Both the position numbers and the translations under genes were made by a program. Shown piece after piece: positions 8,876-16,671 of a DNA stretch of 37,004 bases. This stretch comes from Syntrophomonadaceae bacterium (GTDB lineage Bacteria > Bacillota > Syntrophomonadia > Syntrophomonadales > Syntrophothermaceae): positions 1 to 37,004 of the forward strand of contig JAAZLJ010000160.1 in assembly GCA_012799365.1 (NCBI GenBank), written 5' to 3'. The notes under the pieces were generated by a model. It ran no database searches. It was not told the origin of the DNA and saw only the letters and a list, made by a program, of their open reading frames with translations. How positions within the stretch are numbered: the first letter of the stretch is position 1; the number at the start of each line of letters is the position of its first letter.

Positions 8876-9046
8876 GGGTTATTAATTCGATGTTTTCACG
8901 GAAAGGACGGTGGTAGCATGGACCCTATACCGTTACGAAGCTCTCATGTTTTTCACGTACTTTATAGTTCCTATCAGAATCAATATGTGAGGGCTATGTT
9001 CTGCCACCGTGTGGTTCTGGCCCTCCCCTAGAAAGGAGGGTCTTTC
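8876..9046 (+). promoter_or_regulatory. Structured corA leader with mutually placed RNA helices
   Basis: Two helices can be read directly. Bases 8907-8916 (ACGGTGGTAG) pair with 9001-9010 (CTGCCACCGT), nine Watson-Crick pairs and one G-U, enclosing most of a short ORF and covering the bases just before its ATG. Bases 9019-9026 (GGCCCTCC) pair with 9035-9042 (GGAGGGTC), with one G-U, which buries the GGAGGG ribosome site of corA. The loop of the second hairpin holds the TAG stop of the short ORF. I looked for the conserved M-box (Mg2+ riboswitch) sequence blocks and did not recognise them. Confidence 0.55.
8918..9031 (+). CDS. putative 37-aa leader peptide upstream of corA
   Basis: An ORF of 37 codons plus TAG, with AAAGGA about 10 nt before its ATG. 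It begins MDPIPLRSSHVFHV and ends VVLALP. The stop lies 15 nt before the corA GTG, inside the loop of the hairpin that hides the corA ribosome site. Enterobacterial Mg2+ transporter genes are controlled by leader peptides (MgtL for mgtA, CorL for corA), and MgtL begins with an acidic/proline-rich MEPDPTP that destabilises ribosomes at low Mg2+. The Met-Asp-Pro-Ile-Pro start here is similar in kind. That this ORF is translated and regulatory is inference. Confidence 0.45.
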   Translation: MDPIPLRSSHVFHVLYSSYQNQYVRAMFCHRVVLALP

Positions 9047-10024
9047 GTGATCAAGACCTACTATTACAATCATGCCGATAATGCCTTTTATCACGATGTA
9101 GACCTGGACCAAAAGAATGAACTCCTCAATTCGCCGGATAATCTGCTCTGGATTGATATGTATAACGGTACGACGAAAGAACTGGAATACATCGGCCAGG
9201 TCTTTGACTTCCATCCACTGGCTATCGAGGACTGCCTCCAGGAAAACCCCCGGGCCAAGGTTGATCATTACGATGGTTACAATTTTTTCGTTTTTCATGC
9301 CCTTCGTTATATCGAAGAATCAGGCGATGATGATGAAATCACCAGCATCGAACTGGATGTTTTCCTGGGGCCCAATTATATTGTTACCATCCATCCCGTC
9401 GCTTTAGCCGCTGTAGGTAAAGTAGCCGATATCTGCCGCAGCAGTTCTCAATTAATGGATCGCGGCCCTGATTATTTACTCTACAGTATAATTGACCGCA
9501 TTGTAGACGATTACTTTCCCATTATTGATCGGCTGGGCGAAAGGATTGACGATGTAGAAGACGAGATTTTCATTAACCCCACCAACAAGATTACAGAAGA
9601 GATGATGGCTCTGCGAACTACTATAGTGCTGATGCGCAAAGCACTGCTGCCCCAACGCCGCATATTCAGCAATGTCAACGGGCGGTACTCTTTTGCTATC
9701 AGGGAAGACAACAAACCGTATTATCTGGACGTGGTAGACCATCTGGATCGTATCATTGACTCTATTGATACGTACCGCGACCTGATCAGCAGCTCCACGG
9801 AAACTTATTACACTATCATCACCAGCCGCACCAATGAGGTTATGCAGGTGCTGACCGTGGTAGCTACCATCATGATGCCGCTGACCTTTATCACTGGATT
9901 GTATGGGATGAACGTCCGCATCCCCGCCGAAGATACCTATAACTATTTCTGGTTCATCCTCGGAGGAATGGGAGCATTGGTCATATTTATGTTATCCGTT
10001 TTTAAAAAAAGAAATTGGATTTAA
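9047..10024 (+). CDS. corA: CorA-family magnesium/cobalt transporter
   Basis: A 325-aa membrane channel for Mg2+ (or Co2+/Ni2+). It starts at GTG 9047 after AAAGGAGGG. The long acidic cytoplasmic N-terminal domain includes LWIDMYNGTTKELEYIG and DCLQENPRAKVDHYDGYNF. The long stalk helix runs to about residue 260, and two C-terminal membrane helices follow. The first ends in the invariant YGMN motif (LTFITGLYGMN), and the second is followed by the basic tail FKKRNWI, as in the family. The gene is transcribed alone between a strong promoter and a strong terminator, and its ribosome site can be masked by the leader hairpin. Confidence 0.93.
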   Translation: MIKTYYYNHADNAFYHDVDLDQKNELLNSPDNLLWIDMYNGTTKELEYIGQVFDFHPLAIEDCLQENPRAKVDHYDGYNFFVFHALRYIEESGDDDEITSIELDVFLGPNYIVTIHPVALAAVGKVADICRSSSQLMDRGPDYLLYSIIDRIVDDYFPIIDRLGERIDDVEDEIFINPTNKITEEMMALRTTIVLMRKALLPQRRIFSNVNGRYSFAIREDNKPYYLDVVDHLDRIIDSIDTYRDLISSSTETYYTIITSRTNEVMQVLTVVATIMMPLTFITGLYGMNVRIPAEDTYNYFWFILGGMGALVIFMLSVFKKRNWI

Positions 10025-10054
10025 TCTGTCTGATAAGGTATAACTGAAAACCAG

Positions 10055-10094
10055 AGGTCCTGACCAGGGTTTTTCCCGGTCAGGACCTTTTTTT
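10055..10094 (+). terminator. Rho-independent terminator of corA
   Basis: AGGTCCTGACC pairs with GGTCAGGACCT across a short loop and is followed by a run of T. Confidence 0.92.
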
Positions 10095-10175
10095 ATGCAT
10101 AATCCCCTGGCCTGAATGCCAGACTAATTTCAGAACGGTCAAATACAATTCATCCCGAGAAAGGAGGGAAACCTG

Positions 10176-10346
10176 GTGAGCAGTAAGAGCAGTGATCCTA
10201 TTAACCGGGTCAAGTGTGTGGTCGACTCCTGCGAGTTTTGGTCCAACGGCAACCACTGTATGGCAAAATCGATCGAAGTAATACCCCCCAATGCTTCTGA
10301 TTCACAGGAGACCGACTGTCAGACCTTCAGACCCAAACTAAGCTAG
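10176..10346 (+). CDS. DUF1540 small cysteine-rich protein
   Basis: A 56-aa protein starting at GTG 10176, 7 nt after AAGGAGGGAAA. It begins MSSKSSDPINRVKC and has the DUF1540 pattern of four spaced cysteines: VKCVVDSCEFW, NHCMAKSIEV and ETDCQTF. DUF1540 proteins are short, probably metal-binding, and common in spore-forming Firmicutes; their function is not established. It stands just upstream of two coat-protein genes, which supports a sporulation link. Confidence 0.85.
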   Translation: MSSKSSDPINRVKCVVDSCEFWSNGNHCMAKSIEVIPPNASDSQETDCQTFRPKLS

Positions 10347-10406
10347 CCGATTTACTTACCACTGATTCGAAATACCACTCTTTATAAAATCTGGTCCTAT
10401 GGTGGT

Positions 10407-10441
10407 GGGGAGAAGCTGCCGCTGAAGGCACCTTTCTCCCC
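10407..10441 (+). terminator. Possible terminator between the DUF1540 gene and the coat genes
   Basis: GGGGAGAA pairs with TTCTCCCC, with an inner TGCC/GGCA stem; only a weak T-rich stretch (ATTTT) follows. Confidence 0.5.
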
Positions 10442-10519
10442 ATTTTCCCATGTTATGCTCAAATACTTCAGGGGCAAATTGCACAGAATAAACATGGTCA
10501 ACCAGAAAGGAGGATAAAT

Positions 10520-10705
10520 GTGACACACCTTAATCAGATGGAACTGCAGAACCTGAGACACCTGATCGGATCCCATGAAACCGCAGCCAAGAAATTGGAG
10601 ACTTATGCCCAACAGTGTCAGGATCCCGAGTTCAAGTCCATGTTTCAGCAGTCAGCCCAATCGGCCCGCAACACCAAACAAAAACTAGCTTCATTCTTGC
10701 AATAA
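10520..10705 (+). CDS. small spore coat-like protein
   Basis: A 61-aa helical protein starting at GTG 10520 after AAAGGAGGATAA. The sequence (MTHLNQMELQNLRHLIGSHE, then YAQQCQDPEFKSMFQQS) resembles the N-terminal helical half of CotF-type coat proteins, with a ferritin-like pattern of heptads and the phrase DPEFKSMFQQ. It lies 15 bp before a second, longer CotF-like gene with its own ribosome site, a tandem arrangement seen in Clostridia. It probably sits in or on the spore coat. Assignment rests on pattern and neighbour. Confidence 0.7.
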   Translation: MTHLNQMELQNLRHLIGSHETAAKKLETYAQQCQDPEFKSMFQQSAQSARNTKQKLASFLQ

Positions 10706-10720
10706 GGAGGCGAACATTTT

Positions 10721-10966
10721 ATGGATGAAAGAGTAATGGTCAATGATGTACTTTCTATGGTGAAGAGCAGTCTTACCACCTATGCAAATGCCATCTCAGA
10801 AACCTCTAACCAGCAGCTGAGACAGACTCTTCAGCAGATTCGCAACTCAGATGAAGATTTTCAGTTCCAGCTTTATCAAGCCGCTGCTAAAAAAGGTTAT
10901 TACCAGCCAGCTCAAAATGCTGGCAACCAGGACATCCAGCAGGTGCGTTCCCAGATCAGTATGTAA
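10721..10966 (+). CDS. CotF-family spore coat protein
   Basis: An 81-aa protein with ATG 10721 after AAGGAGGCG. It shows the Coat_F pattern: VNDVLSMVKSSLTTYANAIS, then QLRQTLQQIRNSDEDFQFQL, then the conserved KKGYYQPA near the end. Coat_F proteins are components of the spore coat made in the mother cell. The gene closes a two-gene unit with a strong terminator. I could not pick out a convincing SigE or SigK promoter upstream. Confidence 0.82.
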   Translation: MDERVMVNDVLSMVKSSLTTYANAISETSNQQLRQTLQQIRNSDEDFQFQLYQAAAKKGYYQPAQNAGNQDIQQVRSQISM

Positions 10967-10985
10967 TCCTTCAGATGTGTAGTTA

Positions 10986-11017
10986 AAAAAGCTGACGGTA
11001 ACTACCGTCAGCTTTTT
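10986..11017 (+). terminator. Terminator after the coat genes
   Basis: AAAAAGCTGACGGTA and TACCGTCAGCTTTTT are perfect inverted arms; the symmetrical A and T tracts could stop transcription from either side. Confidence 0.9.
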
Positions 11018-11158
11018 CATTCTTACAGCCCACCCTCACGTCGGTCACACCGTCATAACACCGGTCAGGAGAGATTAGAAATCACCGCTGTAAATCCTCG
11101 TATTTCTATAATTCATGTAGAACTACATTAGTCAACATCCAATTAATTATTCATTCAG

Positions 11159-11195
11159 ATCTGCGTTCATCAGCGTTTATCTGCGGTTTCAATTT
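11159..11195 (-). repeat. Dispersed repeat, module A, reading into yyaC
   Basis: The reverse strand reads TTGAAACCGCAGATAAACGC followed by TGATGAACGCAGAT, the same module found at 16.2, 19.65, 21.17, 34.1 and 35.6 kb. Here it provides the last codons and stop of yyaC. Confidence 0.75.
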
Positions 11196-11715
11196 CAGGG
11201 TAGGCGCTAACGATAGCCCGACTGAAAATCCGGGCTATGTGATAAACCGGAGTAATACTGCCCCGGGTCAGGTGGTAATAACCCTTCTTACCCTGGTAAG
11301 TCGCTACCGTACCAGTTAAAGCTATATCCCCTACGGCTGGCAGGGGACGGTTCAAGGCCCGGCCCGGAACCAGACTCCCCCGTCTCACCTTGATGTTACC
11401 GATCTCATCTGGCTTTCCCAAACAAGCATCGATGGCCAACATTAACCCCCCTGGATGAACCGACCTGATCTCCCGCAGTTTCGGCCTCAGGTTGCGAGCA
11501 TGAATGGGAGCATCAAGGGTTCCATATACCGGAATATAATCAGCCGCCTCCTGCAGCATGGTACCGGTCAACGGCCCCAGACAGTCCAGAATGTTTTTAT
11601 CCGTCCCCACACACAGAAAAACTGCCTGTCCTTCTGCCAGTATTCCAGCCAGCAGTTCGGTCAGTTCCTGCTCAACCCCGGGTTCGGTATACGCTCGTCT
11701 AAATAAAACGGGCAT
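11170..11715 (-). CDS. yyaC: YyaC-type spore protein (DUF1256, germination-protease-like)
   Basis: A 181-aa protein of the YyaC family, which is restricted to spore formers and distantly related to the GPR spore protease. Recognisable segments are FLCVGTDKNILDCLGPLTG, YGTLDAPIHARNL and AIDACLGKPDEIG. The ATG at 11715 lies 7 bp after the hisC stop, with GGAGGAC inside the end of hisC. The final residues EIETADKR and the TGA come from a copy of the dispersed repeat, so the natural C-terminus has probably been altered. It closes an operon whose other genes are metabolic. Confidence 0.88.
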   Translation of the reverse strand: MPVLFRRAYTEPGVEQELTELLAGILAEGQAVFLCVGTDKNILDCLGPLTGTMLQEAADYIPVYGTLDAPIHARNLRPKLREIRSVHPGGLMLAIDACLGKPDEIGNIKVRRGSLVPGRALNRPLPAVGDIALTGTVATYQGKKGYYHLTRGSITPVYHIARIFSRAIVSAYPEIETADKR

Positions 11716-11722
11716 CGAATTA

Positions 11723-12826
11723 CTAGTCCTCCAGAATTCGCTTGAGGTTTTCTATGAAACGCTGGTTTTCTGTCTGGCTGCCAATGGTAACCCGGATGCT
11801 GGTCGGATACCCGAAGATATCGCCAGTACGTACAATAACACCCTGGGGCAGCAGTTGTTGGAATACCTCCTGGCAGTCACGCCCGGTGTCTACGAAAATG
11901 AAGTTGGTCTCAGTTGGTACATAGCTGAGTCCCATTTTTTCAAATTCCTGATAGAGATACTCTTTCCCCTGCTGGTTTAATTCCCGACTCCGTTTCAGAT
12001 GTTCCGTATCATCCAGGGCCGCCGCAGCCGCCGCCTGGGCTAATGAATTCACATTAAAGGGTTCCCGCACCCGATTAACTGCCTCAGCAATTTCCGGAGT
12101 AGTAATACCGTAACCAATCCGCAGGGCAGCCAATCCGTAGATTTTAGAAAAGGTACGCAGGACGATGACATTATGACCCCGCTCCAGATACTCCAACCCG
12201 CTCTGGTAGAGAGGGTCTGCCACGTATTCGTAATAAGCTTCGTCAAATACCACCAGGACATCATCCCTCAACCCGGCCATAAAATCTTCTATTTCCTGGC
12301 GGCTTACAATGGTACCGGTGGGATTGTTCGGATTGCAGATATATACGATTTTGGTGGATTCGGTAATTGCGGCCTGTATAGCCGGTAAATCATACTTAAA
12401 ATCCGCCAATTTGACCGCCTGGCATCCGCCTCCCATGATCATGGTCATAAACTCGTACTCCGCAAAAGAAGGATGACCAAAAATCACCTGGTCTTCTGGA
12501 CTGATAAAAGTCTCGGCAATCAAGCGTAATAGCTCATCGGAACCATTACCGATGATAAAATTCTCCGCTCCATATTCGTATTTGGCGGCCAGTTTTTGTT
12601 TTAAATAATAGCAGTTGCTGTCCGGGTATATGTGAAGGTCGTCCAACATGGCCTGGATGGCTTCCCTGGCCCGAGGGGATGCACCCAGCGGGTTCTCGTT
12701 AGATGCCATCTTGATCACATCCTCGACACCCAGTTCTCTCTTAACTTCTTCAATCGGTTTACCCGGAACATACGGTTTTAAACGAAAAATCTCTTTACGA
12801 GCATTCCTTTCTACAAAACCTGCCAT
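11723..12826 (-). CDS. hisC: Histidinol-phosphate/aromatic aminotransferase
   Basis: A 367-aa PLP enzyme of class I/II, HisC type. ATG 12826 follows GGGAGGTAACGAAGT. Key stretches are MASNENPLGASP, FIIGNGSDELL, YICNPNNPTG (cofactor-site Asn/Pro), FDEAYYEY and RTFSKIYGLAALRIGYG, in which the Lys of SKIYG forms the Schiff base. HisC catalyses the imidazole-acetol phosphate/histidinol phosphate step and many homologues also use aromatic amino acids. Its position directly after iorAB, away from other his genes, favours an aromatic transamination role here, supplying arylpyruvates to Ior; that is inference. Confidence 0.88.
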   Translation of the reverse strand: MAGFVERNARKEIFRLKPYVPGKPIEEVKRELGVEDVIKMASNENPLGASPRAREAIQAMLDDLHIYPDSNCYYLKQKLAAKYEYGAENFIIGNGSDELLRLIAETFISPEDQVIFGHPSFAEYEFMTMIMGGGCQAVKLADFKYDLPAIQAAITESTKIVYICNPNNPTGTIVSRQEIEDFMAGLRDDVLVVFDEAYYEYVADPLYQSGLEYLERGHNVIVLRTFSKIYGLAALRIGYGITTPEIAEAVNRVREPFNVNSLAQAAAAAALDDTEHLKRSRELNQQGKEYLYQEFEKMGLSYVPTETNFIFVDTGRDCQEVFQQLLPQGVIVRTGDIFGYPTSIRVTIGSQTENQRFIENLKRILED

Positions 12827-12882
12827 ACTTCGTTACCTCCCTGTCTGGGTTAACACTCTGGTTAAGCCTGGTTAATCATTTT

Positions 12883-13476
12883 TTATAGCGTATCATAGAG
12901 CTCCCGCCCCCGTTGAAAGGCCTTCAAGTTTATATCCAAGACCCGCTCCGGCAGCATTTCCCGTATAGCCTGTTCCACCAGGGCCGGTTCCAGGTCCATC
13001 GCCCGGCTTAAAACGCCCACCAGTACGATATTAGCAGCCCGGGAACTGCCGCATTCGGCAGCTATCTCGGTGGCATTAACCACCGTGCTGCGAGGTACAA
13101 TGCTGACCAGTTCCTGGTCAATATCCTCGGGGTATTCGGCTTCTCCACTCATCACTGGCAGCGGGTCCACTCTTTCATCATTAATAATAAGCGTCCCGTC
13201 TGGTTTCAGATAGTGCAGCCAGCGAGCTGCCTCCAGCTTTTCAAAGGCCAGGATAACATCAGCATCGCCTTCTTTAATAATAGGAGAATACACCCGGGGA
13301 CCAAAACGTACCTGGGAAACCACACTGCCTCCCCGCTGTGCCATTCCATGTACCTCGGAGACCTTGACATCATGGCCCAATTCTACGACTACCCGGGCAA
13401 TAACCCGACTGGTTAGAAGGGTACCCTGGCCACCTACTCCGACAATTAAAATGTTGGTTGTTGCTTGTTTACTCAT
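12883..13476 (-). CDS. iorB: Indolepyruvate:ferredoxin oxidoreductase, beta subunit
   Basis: A 197-aa protein corresponding to the gamma-type domain of 2-oxoacid oxidoreductases: NILIVGVGGQGTLLTSRVIA, EVHGMAQRGGSV and DADVILAFEKLEAAR are all family hallmarks. With IorA it oxidatively decarboxylates aryl pyruvates to aryl-acetyl-CoA, reducing ferredoxin, in the cytoplasm. It starts 6 bp after the iorA stop, so both are clearly co-transcribed. A 56-bp gap separates it from hisC. Confidence 0.92.
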   Translation of the reverse strand: MSKQATTNILIVGVGGQGTLLTSRVIARVVVELGHDVKVSEVHGMAQRGGSVVSQVRFGPRVYSPIIKEGDADVILAFEKLEAARWLHYLKPDGTLIINDERVDPLPVMSGEAEYPEDIDQELVSIVPRSTVVNATEIAAECGSSRAANIVLVGVLSRAMDLEPALVEQAIREMLPERVLDINLKAFQRGRELYDTL

Positions 13477-13482
13477 AGAAAT

Positions 13483-15228
13483 CTAAGCCTCCCTTGCCAG
13501 TATGGCATCAAGTTTGCAGACCTGAGGGCACAGGCCGCACCCTACACAGAGGTTAGGGTTAATGTAGGCCAGTTTTTCCTCTTCTTCCCAGTAGATCCCG
13601 GTGCATCCAATCTTAACGCAAAGCTTGCACCCTTTGCATTTATCCGTATCTACGTAGTAAGTTTTCTTTTCCAGGTCAGCCTGGGGAATCAGAGCACAGG
13701 GCCGGCGAGCTATGATAACCGAAGGCTCTCCTACAGCCAGTTCCTCTTCCACTGCGGTTCGTAATTCTTCTAGATTAAGAGGATCCACAGTCCGCACCCG
13801 ATTTACGCCTACGGCCCGGCACACCTGCTCCAGATCCAGACGAATGGTATCATTGCCGCTCAGGGTTCTGCCGGTGGCCGGATGTTCCTGGTGTCCGGTC
13901 ATGGCAGTAGTGCCGTTGTCCAGAATTATGACCGTGGAGGTACCTTGATTGTAAACCACATCGATCAATCCGGTAATCCCGGAATGCACGAAGGTAGAAT
14001 CGCCAATGACCGCTACCGTCTTGCGGGCGAATTCTTCTCCCCGGGCCTTTTCTATACCCAGAGCAGTACCGATACTGGCACCCATACAGATGCAGCTATC
14101 CATGGCGGCCAGAGGATTTAAGGCCCCCAGGGTATAACAACCGATATCCCCACATACCGTTAGCCTCATGCGTTTTAACACATAGAATACTCCCCGATGC
14201 GGACAGCCCGGACAGAAGAGCGGCGGTCGCGGTGGAATCGGTGTACTCAGGGTAAAGACTTCCTCTACCGCCTGTCCCAGCAGCTTTTCTTCCAGCAGTT
14301 CGGGAGTAAATTCGCTGATGCAGGGCAGGATATCCTTGCCCTGGACATCGATACCCCAGGATTTAACCTGCTCCTCAATAACCGGTTCCAATTCTTCGAC
14401 TACAATAAGCTTGTCTACCCCGGCGGCAAACTCGCGGATGAGGTTCTCGGGCAAAGGATTGACCGTGCCCAGTTTCAGTACCGAGGCTTCCGACATGACT
14501 TCCTTAACGTATTGGTAGGGTATACCGCTGGTGATAATGCCAACCTTACGATCTCCCCATTCGATACGGTTCATGGAACTGTTTTCCACATATTCGGCCA
14601 GAGCTGCCATCCTTTTTTCGACTTCTACATGCCGTAACCGGGCAAAACCAGGCAGCATAACGTATTTGGCCGGGTTCTTCTCATACGGTTTGAGCGGTAT
14701 ATCCACCCGTTCCCCTTCCTCGACCAGACTCTGAGAGTGGGCCAGGCGGGTAGTTATCCTGAGCATCACCGGAGTGTTAAACCTCTCGCTGAGCTCAAAG
14801 GCTTCTTTGACGAAGTCCCGGGCTTCCTGACTGTCAGATGGTTCCAACACCAACAGCTTGGCAAACCTTCCATAACCCCGATTGTCCTGTTCGTTCTGAG
14901 ATGAGAACATACCGGGATCGTCGGCGGAGACCAGAACCATTCCTCCGTTAACTCCGGTATAAGAAAAGGTAAAAAGGGGATCGGCGGCCACATTTACCCC
15001 CACATGTTTCATCGCTACCAGAGTGCGAGCCCCACCCATTGAGGCTCCGCAGCCGACCTCCAAAGCCACCTTCTCATTGGGCGCCCATTCCGCATATACC
15101 CCTTCATACCGACTGAAAATCTCCAGTATTTCAGTGCTGGGGGTTCCGGGATAGGCAGTGGCCACTTTCGCTCCCGCTTCATAGGCTCCCCGGGCAATAG
15201 CTTCATTGCCGATCATCAACTTTTTCAT
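13483..15228 (-). CDS. iorA: Indolepyruvate:ferredoxin oxidoreductase, alpha subunit
   Basis: A 581-aa TPP and iron-sulfur enzyme subunit. The ATG at 15228 lies downstream of GGGGGAG. The N-terminal pyrimidine-binding domain begins with AYPGTPSTEILE. The TPP-binding part shows CGDIGCYTLG, GASIGTALGIE, VIGDSTFVHSGI and LDNGTTAMTG. The C-terminus carries two 4Fe-4S sites, CKGCKLCVKIGC and CVGCGLCPQVC. Substrates in the family are indolepyruvate, phenylpyruvate and hydroxyphenylpyruvate from aromatic amino acids. It heads the iorA-iorB-hisC-yyaC unit, 81 bp downstream of speE. Confidence 0.94.
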   Translation of the reverse strand: MKKLMIGNEAIARGAYEAGAKVATAYPGTPSTEILEIFSRYEGVYAEWAPNEKVALEVGCGASMGGARTLVAMKHVGVNVAADPLFTFSYTGVNGGMVLVSADDPGMFSSQNEQDNRGYGRFAKLLVLEPSDSQEARDFVKEAFELSERFNTPVMLRITTRLAHSQSLVEEGERVDIPLKPYEKNPAKYVMLPGFARLRHVEVEKRMAALAEYVENSSMNRIEWGDRKVGIITSGIPYQYVKEVMSEASVLKLGTVNPLPENLIREFAAGVDKLIVVEELEPVIEEQVKSWGIDVQGKDILPCISEFTPELLEEKLLGQAVEEVFTLSTPIPPRPPLFCPGCPHRGVFYVLKRMRLTVCGDIGCYTLGALNPLAAMDSCICMGASIGTALGIEKARGEEFARKTVAVIGDSTFVHSGITGLIDVVYNQGTSTVIILDNGTTAMTGHQEHPATGRTLSGNDTIRLDLEQVCRAVGVNRVRTVDPLNLEELRTAVEEELAVGEPSVIIARRPCALIPQADLEKKTYYVDTDKCKGCKLCVKIGCTGIYWEEEEKLAYINPNLCVGCGLCPQVCKLDAILAREA

Positions 15229-15309
15229 TCACTGCTCCCCCTATTTCCTGATGAGTTTGAATTGCTCCTACCAGCCCGGTGCGTCATGCCCTGAACCGCC
15301 GGGCCAGTC

Positions 15310-16140
15310 TTATCTTTCCAACAGTTTTTGTACAAAGGGCGGCAATACAAATGCCGCCTGATGAATATCGGTGGTGTAATATCTGAGCCCTGTAACAGGT
15401 TTCCTCCCTGCAGCCGCTCGTTCAGGATGATATTGCTTGGAGGCGATACCAAAGGCCCAAAATCCACTCACATAGCTGGGTACACAGGCCAGATACACAC
15501 CGGCCCGAGGAAATATGGTGTTCATATTATGGTATACCCGGGCAAATACATCACCATAAAAGGCAGGAGATTCTGCCTGTACGGTCATTATACCGTCCTC
15601 ATGCAGAAGCTCGTAGATATCCCGATAGAACTCAGCACTGAAAAGTTCTACCGCCGGTCCCACCGGATCTGATGAATCTATGATCACCACATCATACTTG
15701 CACTCAGCTTCCTTAACGTATTTTAAACCATCTTGAATTATAATGTTAGCCCTATCATCCGAAAATCCGGCGGAAATTGTCGGTAAATACTTCCGACAGG
15801 CCTCAATCACCTGTTTGTCGATCTCTACCAGATCCACTCTGTCGACCGAATCGTATTTCAAAACTTCCCGTAGGGTTCCCCCGTCACCACCTCCGATTAT
15901 CAAGACTTTTACCGGGTTTGGATGGACCATCATAGGTACATGGGCAATCATTTCGTGGTAAATAAATTCATCTACCTCCGTGGTCTGGACAATACTATCC
16001 AGGATTAAGGCCCGGCCCCATTCATGAGTGTCGACGATAGCCAGTTCCTGGTACGGGGTTTGTTCTACATGGATAATATCGCGCAGCCGCCAATGTACTG
16101 CATATCCTGCGGTGTGTTCTTCACTGAGCCATACGTTCAT
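15310..16140 (-). CDS. speE: Spermidine synthase (polyamine aminopropyltransferase)
   Basis: A 276-aa cytoplasmic enzyme that transfers the aminopropyl group of decarboxylated S-adenosylmethionine to putrescine. The ATG at 16140 lies 7 nt after GGAGG; the preceding TTG is too close to the site. Motifs are IIGGGDGGTLREVLK (cofactor loop), VEIDKQVIEACR, IIDSSDPVGPA with the catalytic Asp, and YHEMIAHVP. Length is normal for the family. No speD or agmatine-pathway gene is in view. Composite repeat DNA lies immediately upstream. Confidence 0.94.
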   Translation of the reverse strand: MNVWLSEEHTAGYAVHWRLRDIIHVEQTPYQELAIVDTHEWGRALILDSIVQTTEVDEFIYHEMIAHVPMMVHPNPVKVLIIGGGDGGTLREVLKYDSVDRVDLVEIDKQVIEACRKYLPTISAGFSDDRANIIIQDGLKYVKEAECKYDVVIIDSSDPVGPAVELFSAEFYRDIYELLHEDGIMTVQAESPAFYGDVFARVYHNMNTIFPRAGVYLACVPSYVSGFWAFGIASKQYHPERAAAGRKPVTGLRYYTTDIHQAAFVLPPFVQKLLER

Positions 16141-16206
16141 CAACTCACCTCCATTCCACTAACCTTATCTATTTAGACAGTCGCCGACATTTATCCTGCT
16201 AATATG

Positions 16207-16514
16207 AAAAATTGAAACCGTAGATGGACGCAGATAACGCAGAATATTATGGAAACGCTGAAAACATAAAAATATCCTAAAAAAGGAGTGTGGTAACCCG
16301 CTTGCTCCCGGACTCGTCAACTGCAGTACATCAGCTTGCCTCAGTGTGAAACGGACCCCTCAGGATTCGGCGTCCATGCACTCAGCCCTCGGTGCTCGAA
16401 ATATCCTGTTTCTCACTCCGTTTCACAGCCCTCAGCTTCGCTGTGTACTGCTACGTCTCCTCGTCAGGTCGCTTCGCTGGGTTAATACAACTCCTATACG
16501 CATGCTATTTTCAT
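16207..16514. repeat. Composite foldback repeat upstream of the methylene-THF reductase operon
   Basis: This copy fills most of the 530-bp gap between speE and the next gene. It begins with module A (16207-16243), then module B (16285-16342, containing GAGTGTGGTAACCCGC). Then come inverted arms GCAGTACA/TGTACTGC (16323-16330 and 16444-16451) and TGTGAAACGGA/TCCGTTTCACA (16345-16355 and 16417-16427). A degenerate reverse copy of module B follows (16448-16494), and it ends with TTTTCAT at 16514. No transposase gene is present. Confidence 0.6.
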
Positions 16515-16588
16515 CCTTCCGCTGATATTGAAGCGAATTACGAAGCCACCAAATTGCATCCTAAATCTGTTTCGGTTCCCCCAAGGTC

Positions 16589-16617
16589 TTGCTAGCTGCC
16601 CGGCCTTATTCTATTAT
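16589..16617 (+). promoter_or_regulatory. Candidate promoter for the methylene-THF reductase operon
   Basis: TTGCTA, a 17-nt spacer and TATTAT lie about 55 bp before the first ATG and just outside the repeat DNA. Confidence 0.45.
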
Positions 16618-16671
16618 TATAGACATTGACACCATTTATTTTAGTCAGCAGGCGGTGAGGAGTAGATAGGG

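Noticed and set aside
8876-9046. M-box magnesium riboswitch in the corA leader
   Set aside because: The conserved M-box sequence blocks were not recognised; the visible structure is a short ORF with two local helices.
16392-16595. Short plus-strand reading frame upstream of the reductase operon
   Set aside because: It is made largely of repeat DNA and has no credible ribosome site.
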